A stretch of DNA of 64,000 bases, taken from the NCBI RefSeq assembly GCF_024362805.1, contig NZ_CP093299.1, forward strand, positions 2,078,001-2,142,000. Direction: 5' to 3'. The notes beneath the pieces were generated by a model. The model saw nothing but the letters and a program-made list of their open reading frames with translations, was not told the origin of the DNA and did no database searches. The position numbers and the translations under genes were made by a program. Positions 35,979-44,301 of the stretch are shown piece by piece. This stretch comes from Salipaludibacillus sp. LMS25 (GTDB taxonomy: Bacteria; Bacillota; Bacilli; Bacillales; Salisediminibacteriaceae). Every line of letters starts with the position of its first letter. Positions within the stretch are counted from its first letter, which is position 1.

Positions 35979-36595
35979 TGATTGAAGCGAAAGGAATTAC
36001 AAAAACATTTGGTGAGCGAGCACTGTTTACGGATTTTAATTTATCTGTGCCAGAAGGGGCATTTTTAGCTATTACTGGTGAGAGTGGCACGGGTAAAACC
36101 ACTCTCTTAAATATGCTAAGTTTGTTAGAGAAACCGAATAATGGGGATATCACGATTGATAGTAAAATCAATCCAAGTAAGCGGGAAATAATGTTGCTAC
36201 GCCGGCATACAATCGGCTATTTGTTCCAAAATTATGCCTTAATTCCGAATGAAACGGTAGAAAAGAATATTGCCCTTGCGTTGCGTTATCAGAAGGAAAG
36301 AGCGTGGAAAGACGTCATAGCAGAAACATTAGAGCGTGTCGGTTTGAAAGGCTTTGAGAAGAAAAAAGTGTATACATTAAGTGGAGGCGAACAGCAACGT
36401 GTGGCATTCGCCCGTATGATTGCTAAAGATTGCCGCTATATTTTTGCAGATGAGCCAACAGGTAATCTGGATTCTAAAAATGCAGACCATATATTTTCAT
36501 TGTTGGAGGAGACACATAGACAAGGGAAAACGGTACTCCTTGTGACACATGATATGGAATTAGCCCGGCGAGCACCGGAGCAGCTAGCGTTGTAA
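35978..36595 (+). CDS. ABC ATPase, lactococcin 972 export group
   Basis: 205 aa, short for an ABC ATPase, as usual for the lactococcin 972 group (TIGR03608 type). Walker A GESGTGKTTLLN, Q-loop LFQNYALI, signature LSGGEQQRVAFARMI, Walker B YIFADEPTG and switch His VTHDME are present. The ATG overlaps the last base of the membrane-protein gene and AAGAGG lies upstream; a GTG one codon earlier is possible. It drives the membrane protein encoded before it. Confidence 0.9.
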   Translation: MIEAKGITKTFGERALFTDFNLSVPEGAFLAITGESGTGKTTLLNMLSLLEKPNNGDITIDSKINPSKREIMLLRRHTIGYLFQNYALIPNETVEKNIALALRYQKERAWKDVIAETLERVGLKGFEKKKVYTLSGGEQQRVAFARMIAKDCRYIFADEPTGNLDSKNADHIFSLLEETHRQGKTVLLVTHDMELARRAPEQLAL

Positions 36596-36601
36596 CTCGG
36601 T

Positions 36602-36769
36602 AGTAATAAAAATAGGAAAACACTGATCTTATTAGGACTAATAGCGGTTGTATTTGCTCTATGTTTTAATACTGAGGTAAGTGCAGAAGCGAGTAATGAT
36701 TTTTTATATGATGACTTAAGTGAAGGTGAAACTGTTGTAGATTTTTATCCCACTCTTAAGGGGCAGTAA
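36602..36769 (+). pseudogene. Secreted-peptide gene truncated by repeat A
   Basis: In the frame directly after the ATPase stop, NKNRKTLILLGLIAVVFALC and FNTEVSAEAS form a clear signal peptide with an A-x-A cleavage site. An acidic segment DDLSEGETVVDF follows and runs into repeat A copy 2, which supplies a stop. There is no ATG, GTG or TTG in frame. Both ends are therefore damaged. A secreted precursor at this place would suit a lost bacteriocin, but the mature part is gone. Confidence 0.5.
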
Positions 36770-36902
36770 AACGCCCACCTGAAAACTTAAGAAGAGCGAA
36801 ACGTTTAGGTGGGGGATAAACTGCCCCTAAAGGTCCCATAAGTTAAACGAACAATCAGTGGGGGATGAAGGAAAACTCCCACTGATTGAAGCTTAGCTTT
36901 AT
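36744..36902 (+). repeat. Repeat A, copy 2 (full length)
   Basis: TTTATCCCACTCTTAAGGGG opens it; outer stem GGGGCAGT/ACTGCCCC, inner stem CCCACCT/AGGTGGG, then TCCCATAAGTTAAACGAAC and the 3' hairpin CAATCAGTGGGGG/TCCCACTGATTG, ending AGCTTAGCTTTAT. It interrupts the secreted-peptide frame. Confidence 0.92.
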
Positions 36903-37094
36903 GGCTTCCATTCTTTATGCAACACAATTTATCTGTGGTGCAATCGGCGCTTCTGAGTGGCACAAGGAAGAATTTTTAAGGTATATGTCTTAGTCCCGAA
37001 CGGTTTAATTGTTGCTACTGTTATTGCTTTAGTGTTTGGAATGGCTTTTTTTTGTATGGGGGATTATAGAATCTTTACAAAGAAAATAAAACAA
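36903..37094 (+). pseudogene. Fragment of an unrecognised membrane protein
   Basis: One frame gives ATQFICGAIGASEWHKEEFL, another continues with VPNGLIVATVIALVFGMAFF and CMGDYRIFTKK. The two join only with a frameshift and there is no proper start, so this is a remnant next to repeat A copy 2. Confidence 0.35.
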
Positions 37095-37140
37095 AAGAGG
37101 CGAGTTTTGTCCCAGCCTCTATATGGTCCCAGAGGCTGGT
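37095..37140. repeat. GGCTGGGAC-type inverted repeat, compact copy
   Basis: TGTCCCAGCCTCT and AGAGGCTGG are separated by a short spacer, the same end sequence as in the element at 5058-5187. It may serve as terminator for the purine operon on the minus strand. Confidence 0.5.
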
Positions 37141-37236
37141 CGGCCTTACTTCACTTCTACTATTAAAAAATAGTAGCACAAACCCTGAACGGGGTCTGTA
37201 CTACTAATCTTAGTATGTTTTCAATGTTTAACACGG

Positions 37237-37404
37237 TTAGGCTAAAAAAACGCTGACATAATTCATGATCTTATGCCCTAAATAGATGCCTAAAATGCCG
37301 ATAATACCTGGCAAGGCAGGAGGCGATGGTATAGGGAGTTTAATCCACGTAAAGATAATGCCAACGATTAGACCAGCAATTAACGCAAGTACTATTTCCT
37401 GCAT
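37237..37404 (-). CDS. XapX-domain small membrane protein
   Basis: 55 aa: MQEIVLALIAGLIVGIIFTW, then IKLPIPSPPALPGIIGILGI and a short end. The P-I-P-x-P-P-A-L-x-G-I-x-G pattern is diagnostic of the XapX (DUF1427) domain. XapX-type proteins are known beside xanthosine/nucleoside genes, and here it follows the nucleoside transporter gene by 35 bases on the same strand. It should be part of the purine nucleoside operon. AGGGGTATG provides its start. Confidence 0.75.
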   Translation of the reverse strand: MQEIVLALIAGLIVGIIFTWIKLPIPSPPALPGIIGILGIYLGHKIMNYVSVFLA

Positions 37405-37439
37405 ACCCCTCATCCTTTTTGTTTAGTCTGTTTATTGAC

Positions 37440-38666
37440 CTAAAGTATAATCATAACGATAGCGCCATTTAGTAAATTGGCCAATGTAGCAGCAACCAAT
37501 GCTTTGATTGCCAATTGTTGAAATTCTTGTTTGCGTTTAGGGGCCATTCTAGATAGCATTCCTACAATACTACCAGCAGCACCAAAATTAGCAAAGCCGC
37601 TTAAGGCAAAGGTTAAGATGGCTATTGAACGTTCTGAGAAGTTTTCCAATCCTGTAGAAAAAGAGGCAAACGCCACGAATTCATTTAATAACATCTTTTG
37701 CGCAAGAAGGTTACCAGCCATCACTGCTTCACTTGCGGGAATGCCAATTAAAAAGGCCACGGGAGCGAACAGATAGCCTAAAATAAGTTCTAATGAAAGG
37801 TTTTCGAGTCCTACAAGAGATCCGCCAAAACCTAGCATGCCATTTGCTAAAGCAATTAAACTAATAAACATAATGAGCATAAGTCCAACATTAACAGCAT
37901 AATGCAAGCCCTCTTTTGAGTTTACAAAGATCACGTCAATTAAATTTGTATCTTCTGTAGCTTTTGACATAGTATCATCATGTCGTTTCCATTCCTCATT
38001 ATCGATCACCTCAGTTTCTGGAATAACAAATTTAGCGATCATTAATCCGGCAGGAGCTGACATGACGGCTGCTGATAGAAGGTATTGGATGGGGATTCCC
38101 ATAGCTGCGAGGCCCATCAACACAGCCCCAGAGACAGAAGCAAGTCCGCCTACCATGACCGAAAATATTTGTGACCGTGACATCGTGGCTATATATGGCT
38201 TAACAACAAGCGGTGCTTGTGTATTACCGATAAAAATATTGGCAGCCGCTGCAACAGATTCAGCATAAGAGGTTTGCATGACTTTTGAGATAAATCCACC
38301 GGCTAAACGAACAATGTGCTGCATAATACCAAAGTAATAAAGTAAGGCAATTAAAACAGTTAAGAAGATAATCATTCCTAAAACAGTGACTGCAAAAACG
38401 CCTACATCTCCACTACGATCTGCTAAGGGACCAAATACGAATGATAGCCCTTCATTTCCATACCCTATAAGACTATTAATGCCATCAGAAGCTACTTGAA
38501 TAGCTTTTTGCCCAACGTCCCACTTCAATACTAAAATACCGAAAATGATCTGCAAGATAAAACCGATTGTGACAGTGCGGATATTAATACGTTTCTTATC
38601 TTCCGACATTAAAATGGAGATAAGGATAATTACGGCACACCCAAATAAGCCCCATATTATAGTCAT
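37440..38666 (-). CDS. Concentrative nucleoside transporter (NupC family)
   Basis: 408 aa, with eight or more membrane segments. The order is that of NupC-type cation/nucleoside symporters: N-terminal three segments, FGPLADRSGDVGVFAVTVLG, the first nucleoside-binding motif in SVAAAANIFIGNTQAPL, gate region VSGAVLMGLAAMGIPIQYLL, and the second half GIPASEAVMAGNLLAQKMLL with GLENFSERS and GFANFGAAG. It imports purine or pyrimidine nucleosides with Na+ or H+. Placed directly downstream of the phosphorylase gene, it would supply its substrate; presumably co-transcribed and controlled by the TetR operator at 39672-39683. Confidence 0.92.
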   Translation of the reverse strand: MTIIWGLFGCAVIILISILMSEDKKRINIRTVTIGFILQIIFGILVLKWDVGQKAIQVASDGINSLIGYGNEGLSFVFGPLADRSGDVGVFAVTVLGMIIFLTVLIALLYYFGIMQHIVRLAGGFISKVMQTSYAESVAAAANIFIGNTQAPLVVKPYIATMSRSQIFSVMVGGLASVSGAVLMGLAAMGIPIQYLLSAAVMSAPAGLMIAKFVIPETEVIDNEEWKRHDDTMSKATEDTNLIDVIFVNSKEGLHYAVNVGLMLIMFISLIALANGMLGFGGSLVGLENLSLELILGYLFAPVAFLIGIPASEAVMAGNLLAQKMLLNEFVAFASFSTGLENFSERSIAILTFALSGFANFGAAGSIVGMLSRMAPKRKQEFQQLAIKALVAATLANLLNGAIVMIIL

Positions 38667-38769
38667 AAGTCACCATCCTTTTGGATTATTATGAAAATTC
38701 AGATTTGGATAAATCTAAGGTTTAGCTGCTAATGGTTACGAATCAGCAGCTAAACGACTTATCAAAATA

Positions 38770-39588
38770 TTACATTCTCTGAACCACGTCTGTTATTAAG
38801 CGAATGAATTTACTTTTTGCTTGACCGGCCACCTCAATGACTTCTTGGTGGCTTAATGGCTGATCCAAAATGCCACATGCCATATTCGTTAAACACGAGA
38901 TGCCGAGAACTTTGAGTCCTGCATGAACAGCAACGGTAGTTTCAGGCACAGTGGACATGCCAATCGCATCCCCTCCTAATGTTCGAATCATTCTGATTTC
39001 AGCGGGGGTTTCATACACCGGCCCACTCCACCATCCATAAACGCCTTCTCGCAACGTAATCCCTTGTTCCTTGGCAATGTCTTTACTCATGTTTCTTAAC
39101 TCTTTGTTATAAACTTGTGAGACATCAGGGAACCTTGGACCAAGCTCCTCATTGTGCTTTCCTATAAGTGGATTTACACCTACAAGGTTGATGTGATCTG
39201 TAATGAGCATAAGATCTCCAGGGTTAAACGACGTATTCACTGCTCCACAAGCATTCGTGACAATTAAAGTTTTAATCCCCAATGCTTTCATGACGCGAAC
39301 TGGAAATGTGACGTCATCCAACGTATAACCTTCGTAATAATGATATCTTCCTTTCATAGCCACGATGGTTTTCCCTTTTAATTTGCCAATGACTAATTGA
39401 TTAGCATGACCTTGTGCATCTGATTTGCTGAAATAAGGAATATCTTCATATGGAATAATGACAGCGTCCTCAAGGTCATCAGCCAAATCCCCGAGGCCCG
39501 ATCCTAGAATGATACCAATGTCAGGTTCATAGTTAGTTAACCCTTTTATATACTCTTTCGCCTGATAAATTTCTTTAATAGCATGCAT
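38770..39588 (-). CDS. Purine nucleoside phosphorylase (trimeric type)
   Basis: 272 aa, the usual length for class I phosphorylases of the PupG/PunA type. It splits guanosine, inosine and deoxy forms with phosphate into base plus (deoxy)ribose 1-phosphate in the cytoplasm. Motifs in order: IILGSGLGDLAD (phosphate loop), MKGRYHYYEGY, VTNACGAVN, and YGWWSGPVYETPAEIRMIRT leading to IGMSTVPE. GGAGGGATTG precedes the ATG. It is the first gene of the phosphorylase-transporter-XapX operon. Confidence 0.93.
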   Translation of the reverse strand: MHAIKEIYQAKEYIKGLTNYEPDIGIILGSGLGDLADDLEDAVIIPYEDIPYFSKSDAQGHANQLVIGKLKGKTIVAMKGRYHYYEGYTLDDVTFPVRVMKALGIKTLIVTNACGAVNTSFNPGDLMLITDHINLVGVNPLIGKHNEELGPRFPDVSQVYNKELRNMSKDIAKEQGITLREGVYGWWSGPVYETPAEIRMIRTLGGDAIGMSTVPETTVAVHAGLKVLGISCLTNMACGILDQPLSHQEVIEVAGQAKSKFIRLITDVVQRM

Positions 39589-39671
39589 GGCAATCCCTCC
39601 AAATTTAAATGGTTTTCCTTTTGTCTATTAAAAAACGGTGGTGCAGAGTATACTATCCTCCCTCCCTATAC

Positions 39672-39683
39672 TAGACCGGTCTA
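39672..39683. promoter_or_regulatory. TetR operator upstream of the purine operon
   Basis: The palindrome TAGACCGGTCTA, extended on the right by CATAA, lies 84 bases upstream of the phosphorylase start and next to the regulator's 3' end. The right half GGTCTACATA recurs at the second site before the regulator gene. The style is that of LmrA/YxaF boxes. Confidence 0.6.
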
Positions 39684-39721
39684 CATAATTTAATGATTTA
39701 AACGCCGTTACGAAAGCCAGA

Positions 39722-40285
39722 TTATGTTTTCAGTAACGGCGGGATAACTTCTGCCACAATTTTTAAAGGCGTACTGTCATTTCTCGTTAAGCAAATCACT
39801 AACGCGCCTTGAATCATAGCATTTACTGTCATAGCAATCTTATAGGCAGCGCGGGGCTCATAACCGTAGTTGAGAAGCTTGTCAGCAAAAATGTGATGCC
39901 ATGCTTCAAATACACTGCGGCATGCCTCCCTTAACTCTTCACTTATGTCAGAGGTTTCAAGGACAATTGCTGTGATAGGAACGCCTTGGAAATAACTATC
40001 TTTCTCAAATCGTTCAGCACTATCTAAAATGTAATTTTGAATAGCTTCAGTAGGATCAGAATAGTCATTTAATTTTTCTGTGATAAATTGACATACACTT
40101 TGTTTTGTCCACTCAACAGCTTCTTTTGCTAATTGTTCTTTCCCGTTAGGAAAATGATAATAAATCGACCCTTTAGGTGCACCGCTAAGTTTAATAATGT
40201 CATTTAAACCAGTTCCAAAATACCCTTTAGATTGAAGTAAATACGCTGTTGCCTTAATCATATCTTCACGTGAATTTCGTTTCAT
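39722..40285 (-). CDS. TetR-family regulator, LmrA/YxaF-like
   Basis: 187 aa. The N-terminal helix-turn-helix reads GTGLNDIIKLSGAPKGSIYY followed by HFPNGKEQLAKEAV, typical of the LmrA/YxaF subgroup. The C-terminal ligand/dimer domain contains YILDSAERFEKDSYFQGVPI and SEELREACRSVFEAW. Palindromes sharing GGTCTACATA lie before its own gene and before the purine operon, so it probably represses both. The ligand is unknown; a nucleoside or related compound would make sense. Confidence 0.85.
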   Translation of the reverse strand: MKRNSREDMIKATAYLLQSKGYFGTGLNDIIKLSGAPKGSIYYHFPNGKEQLAKEAVEWTKQSVCQFITEKLNDYSDPTEAIQNYILDSAERFEKDSYFQGVPITAIVLETSDISEELREACRSVFEAWHHIFADKLLNYGYEPRAAYKIAMTVNAMIQGALVICLTRNDSTPLKIVAEVIPPLLKT

Positions 40286-40315
40286 ATTAGTAAAGTCCTT
40301 CCCAGAAAAAAATAT

Positions 40316-40325
40316 ACCAATTGGT
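40316..40325. promoter_or_regulatory. TetR operator upstream of its own gene
   Basis: ACCAATTGGT palindrome followed by CTACATAC, 31 bases before the regulator start. It shares GGTCTACATA with the site at 39672-39683. Suggests autorepression. Confidence 0.55.
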
Positions 40326-40556
40326 CTACATACATATCGTAATATGAAAATGCGAAAAAGTAAAGCGTTTTCATTAAATTAATTGTCTTATTAATTAGGT
40401 GAAAAGGACAAAAGAGATAACCTTTGAACGACGCCTTTCACATGCTTGAAGAGGGAGAGGTTTTTTTCGGAAGTACGTTAAAATCAATTAACACGACATA
40501 CAACTAGGTGATGTCTTTCTTGTGTTAGGGATCCAAGTATTAAAAATAGAAAATGT

Positions 40557-41135
40557 TTAAATAGGGTTATCCTTACGATTTTCTAATGTTTCTCTCGATA
40601 AGAGAAGGGCATTGTAATTTGCCCCAGTAGCTTGGATGATTGCCCCGATAGTGATGAGCGCCTGGCCACCTTCCTGCTCTCTAATCTCGTATGTGGCACC
40701 AATACTTTCTAAGCCTGCTCCTAAACTTTCCAACGTATTTCCTAGAGCATACCCATATTCTCCGGTTACATAATCACCTAATGCACTCATGGCAGCGCCC
40801 ATTGATTGAAAAGCATCCCCTAACGCTTCAAGTCGAATGTTGTCTACACCATTCTCATCATCAATGTCTTGCAAATAAGCTGCAATTGAGGCAAGGGCAG
40901 CACCCGCACCGTCAATCCAGTCTCCTGCAAAATTTAACGGATTGTCTTCTGGCACTGTCCCAGCGATAGATGTCCCTACCGCTTGTAATCCTTCTCCAAT
41001 GCTCACAAGCCTGTTATTAATATCGTCAAAACCGGCTAAAGCTCTTACTTCGGCAGCAGCAGAAATAATCGTTCCAATAGCATTTAGCCACGCGCCAACT
41101 AAAAGCTTTTCGTCATCCACTACCACAGCAATCAC
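40557..41135 (-). CDS. Repetitive hydrophobic protein (DUF6944-like)
   Basis: 192 aa made of degenerate repeats of about 25 residues around A/S-L/I-G-x-x-L/F-x-S/A-x-G, for example SIGEGLQAVGTSIAG, ALGDAFQSMGAAMSALGDYV and TLESLGAGLESIGATYEI. It is rich in Ala, Gly and Leu and acidic. From memory this resembles the Bacillus 'DUF6944 family repetitive protein'. No signal peptide. AAGGTGTG is directly against the GTG at 41135, so a GTG two codons later may be the true start. Role unknown; the repeats could form a solenoid or helical bundle. Confidence 0.6.
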   Translation of the reverse strand: MIAVVVDDEKLLVGAWLNAIGTIISAAAEVRALAGFDDINNRLVSIGEGLQAVGTSIAGTVPEDNPLNFAGDWIDGAGAALASIAAYLQDIDDENGVDNIRLEALGDAFQSMGAAMSALGDYVTGEYGYALGNTLESLGAGLESIGATYEIREQEGGQALITIGAIIQATGANYNALLLSRETLENRKDNPI

Positions 41136-41273
41136 ACCTTAAAATATCAGTTACTTCTATGTTATTCGCAATCTTCGTGGATGATTGTGCAAACCGTCAT
41201 AAGCGTTATAAAACGTCGTTAGTCCATCCTCGCTCTTACCTTCGATGCTGCGAGATGTGATTCATACCCGTGT

Positions 41274-41459
41274 TCAAATATGTCTTATTTTTTCTGAAGC
41301 ACCACTTTCATTCGTGAGAAGCAAATTCACTTTGATAACGTAATTATTAATTCCTTTAAGAAGTAAAATAGCCTCTTCTTGGTAGGGTATGTTTGTTAAT
41401 AGAAAAGACAGTGACGATGAAAGTATTAATAAAGCCATTTTGATTGGCTTAATTGTCAT
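41274..41459 (-). CDS. Small putative secreted or membrane peptide
   Basis: 61 aa. A hydrophobic N-terminus (MALLILSSSLSFLLTNIPY after four polar residues) is followed by a mixed strand-like region. AAGGGAC lies 9 bases before the ATG. Plausible as a small exported peptide, but there is no family and the codon evidence is thin. Confidence 0.35.
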   Translation of the reverse strand: MTIKPIKMALLILSSSLSFLLTNIPYQEEAILLLKGINNYVIKVNLLLTNESGASEKIRHI

Positions 41460-41628
41460 TTATAAAGTCCCTTATTGGATTCTAGTAAACATTAAATCAG
41501 TTTGCATGTGATGGAGACATTCACGCCAAGCAACGTCATTGTCAAAGCATCAAACTCATAACAACAAACGAACGATAATATATACATATTAAAGTTTTGT
41601 CAAAAAAAGGGGATATCGAATAAGTGGT

Positions 41629-41675
41629 TTTTATCACAGATAAGCGTCCGTAAAACTCCCGACTCAAAAAAGCAA
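41629..41675 (+). repeat. Repeat B, copy 3 (5' fragment only)
   Basis: TTTATCACAGATAAGCGTCC, then GTAAAACTCCCGACTCAAAA and loss of similarity. Only the first ~45 bases of repeat B remain; the 3' hairpin and right border are missing. Confidence 0.75.
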
Positions 41676-41842
41676 AGTTGATCCCTGGACTATAGCTATG
41701 TTTAAGTGTCTATTCTTTTGCTCGTTCTCAACTAGTTCTCCTATTCCTCTACTAAACGTCCTTAGCTATTTTTACATAAATTAAGTTTTATCGTGAAAAA
41801 TAAAAAGGAGCAAAAGAGATTAGGTATTAGGGAGGGGCCAAT

Positions 41843-42454
41843 GTGGATTTACATTTTATATGGAAAGCAGTCGTCATTGTATTCGGCGGCGTGCTTATTT
41901 TACGATTGGCTGGAAGAAAGTCCATTTCGCAACTAACGGTGGCGCAAACCGTTTTGATGATTGCGGTTGGGTCGTTAATTATTCAGCCTGTTGGTGACAG
42001 AAATATTTGGATCACATTAATCATTACGTTGTTACTAGTCCTTACCCTTCTATTTATTGAATATTTAGTAATGAAAAATGATACGCTCGAGAGTTTTTTC
42101 TATAGTAAAGCGATCGTTGTCATAGAAAATGGCCGTATTGTTGAGGGAAATTTGAAAAAGCTGAGGTTAACAGTCGATATGCTTGAAGTGCGATTGAGAC
42201 AGCAGGGTATCAAAAATATCCATGATGTTCAATGGGCTACCATCGAATCTAATGGGCAATTAGGTTATATGTTTAAGCCAGAGAAAGAGCCAGCAACAAA
42301 AGAAGATATTCAACAGCTTATAGATGCCCTTCGTGTAGCGTTTCCCCAGGCAGCTCACGCTCTTCCAAAGAAAAATAAGCCTGCATCAAGCCATTTGTTT
42401 TCAGAGGTGGTGACGAATAAGCATAAAAAACAGCCGGAGGATCATTTGAAATGA
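41843..42454 (+). CDS. YetF-like (DUF421) membrane protein
   Basis: 203 aa from a GTG start, since the ATG two bases earlier opens a wrong frame; GGGAGGGG precedes it. Three N-terminal membrane segments begin AVVIVFGGVLILRLAGRKSI; the motif RLAGRKSISQLTVAQTVLMI is the DUF421 signature. A cytosolic domain follows with LRLTVDMLEVRLRQQGI and DVQWATIESNGQLG. YetF proteins are conserved in sporeformers and some are linked to spore membranes, but the molecular role is unclear. It overlaps the ClC gene by 4 bases, so the two probably act together. Confidence 0.88.
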   Translation: MDLHFIWKAVVIVFGGVLILRLAGRKSISQLTVAQTVLMIAVGSLIIQPVGDRNIWITLIITLLLVLTLLFIEYLVMKNDTLESFFYSKAIVVIENGRIVEGNLKKLRLTVDMLEVRLRQQGIKNIHDVQWATIESNGQLGYMFKPEKEPATKEDIQQLIDALRVAFPQAAHALPKKNKPASSHLFSEVVTNKHKKQPEDHLK

Positions 42455-43758
42455 GAGGCGTTTTCATGACTAAAACATTTATTTTAATTCTATTAAAGTG
42501 GCTGCTTTTAGGTGGGCTTATCGGGTTAATCATTGGCTCTACAACCGCATTTTTGTTAACAACCAATGATTGGCTTGGTGAAGTGAGAGAGCAAAATTCG
42601 TGGCTTATTTATTGTCTTCCTTTAGCTGGTATCGTCCTTGGCTTTATGTATATGGTGCTTGGCACAAGTAGTGGCAATGAATTATATAAAGGAAATAATC
42701 TTGTCATTGAAGCGGTGCATGGTCATCATCCTATGTTGAAAAGGCTTGGACCTCTCGTTTACTTCGGTACATTTTTGACTGTATTGTTCGGCGGTTCCAC
42801 AGGAAGAGAAGGGGCAGCGATCCAAATGGGAGGAAGTGTCGCCCAGACAGTTATCACCTATTTCAAAGTACCGAATATTGATACAAAAATTTTGATGATG
42901 AGCGGTATAAGTGCAGGCTTCGGAGCTGCTTTCGGGACACCGATTACTGGGGCAGTGTTTGGTATGGAGATGATCGCTTTAGGAAGGATGAAATATGAAG
43001 CGCTTATTCCGTGTATGACAGCTAGTTTTATCGGCCATTTTGTCACTGAAAACGTGTGGGGAGTGGCGCACGAAACATTTATTATTCAGGCTGTTCCAGA
43101 ACACTCTATTGGCGTCTTTGTCAAAGTGATTTTTTTAGCCATTCTTTTTAGCCTTGTCAGTGTCGTTTACTGCCAACTAAGACACGGCATCCACACTCTT
43201 TCAGAGAAGCTAACGAAGAAAAATCATATGATAAGGGCGTTAGCAGGTGGCTTAATCATCGTTTTGTTCACCATACTTGTTGGGTCTTATGATTATAACG
43301 GACGTGGTTTAGATATGCTTGAACAATCGTTTAAACAGGACGTTCCCTCTTTTGCGTTTCTTGCCAAACTTATTTTTACTGCGGTGACACTAGGAACAGG
43401 CTTTGTAGGTGGTGAAGCTATCCCGCTGTTTTTTATCGGTGCTACTTTAGGGAATACCCTCTATCAATTCGTTGATTTTCCTCTCTCCTTCCTTGCAGGT
43501 GTTGGACTCATTGCGACTTTTTGCGGAGGTGCTAACACACCGATTGCGGCGTTTTTGCTAGCGGTAGAAATGTTTGATGCTAAAGGCATTGATTATTTTT
43601 TTGTGATTTGTTTAACGAGTTTCATCTTCTCTGGCCATCATGGGCTCTGGCCTTCCCAAACCATCTACGAGCCGAAGAGTCGCTTATTTGAAATCGCTCC
43701 TGGGGAAACGATTAAAAATGCCGAGCAGAAAAAACGGAATAAAAATCTGCGCTTATAA
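42451..43758 (+). CDS. ClC-family chloride channel/transporter
   Basis: 435 aa (430 if the ATG at 42466 is used; GGAGG before 42451 and the ATGA overlap favour the longer form). Ten or more membrane segments with the chloride-site motifs: GGSTGREGAAIQMG, whose Glu is the gating residue of Cl-/H+ exchangers, GTPITGAVFG, GTGFVGGEAIPLF and CGGANTPIAAFLLAVEMF. No CBS domains. It moves chloride or fluoride-like anions across the membrane. The coupling with the YetF-like gene is unusual. Confidence 0.88.
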   Translation: MRGVFMTKTFILILLKWLLLGGLIGLIIGSTTAFLLTTNDWLGEVREQNSWLIYCLPLAGIVLGFMYMVLGTSSGNELYKGNNLVIEAVHGHHPMLKRLGPLVYFGTFLTVLFGGSTGREGAAIQMGGSVAQTVITYFKVPNIDTKILMMSGISAGFGAAFGTPITGAVFGMEMIALGRMKYEALIPCMTASFIGHFVTENVWGVAHETFIIQAVPEHSIGVFVKVIFLAILFSLVSVVYCQLRHGIHTLSEKLTKKNHMIRALAGGLIIVLFTILVGSYDYNGRGLDMLEQSFKQDVPSFAFLAKLIFTAVTLGTGFVGGEAIPLFFIGATLGNTLYQFVDFPLSFLAGVGLIATFCGGANTPIAAFLLAVEMFDAKGIDYFFVICLTSFIFSGHHGLWPSQTIYEPKSRLFEIAPGETIKNAEQKKRNKNLRL

Positions 43759-43894
43759 TTGATTGAAGGGAAATTAGGATTTTGATCAAAGCTATTTGAT
43801 TAAATGTTTGAAACTAGTCAGAAAGTAAAACGTTTGAATCCGCCCCCATAACGGTAATGGCAGTTATAACGAGCTGAAGAGGAGGAGGATTATT

Positions 43895-44107
43895 GTGAAA
43901 ATCGGTATGGTTATCTTATTTATCATTTTAGCGGTTGGCCATTTAACGACGAGAGAGTACCCGTTTGGCGGGCCTGTTCAAACAGGGTTAGACATTTTAT
44001 TGGTCATCTTTGGAGCGGTAGTGGTAGGGACATTATTAAATACAATCATTTCAAAAAAGCAGCGGGAAGCAAATCCGCCACGAGAGCAGGAGCATAACCA
44101 CCAATAA
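43895..44107 (+). CDS. Small membrane protein, 70 aa
   Basis: GTG start after GAGGAGGAGG. Two membrane segments, IGMVILFIILAVGHL and TGLDILLVIFGAVVVGTLLN, and a polar tail ending HNHQ. No family recognised. It lies 136 bases after the ClC gene on the same strand. Confidence 0.55.
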   Translation: MKIGMVILFIILAVGHLTTREYPFGGPVQTGLDILLVIFGAVVVGTLLNTIISKKQREANPPREQEHNHQ

Positions 44108-44261
44108 GCTCTGATAGCTGTTGTGTTGGACAAGCTCCTATAGATGATACACACATGGAGGTGACTGACAAATAACGTGAAAAATCGTCCCCCTAAAACC
44201 TGTCAGATGTTTGCATAGAGGTTCAGGCGATCAACTGCTAAATTCGGATACGTGCTTACGA

Positions 44262-44296
44262 ATAAGAAAGGCGCCCCCAGATACTTAGGGGGCACC
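44262..44296 (-). terminator. Terminator of the mannose operon
   Basis: GGCGCCCCC and GGGGGCACC pair around AGATACTTA, followed on the minus strand by TTTCTTATT. It sits just after the manA stop. Confidence 0.8.
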
Positions 44297-44301
44297 TCGC
44301 T

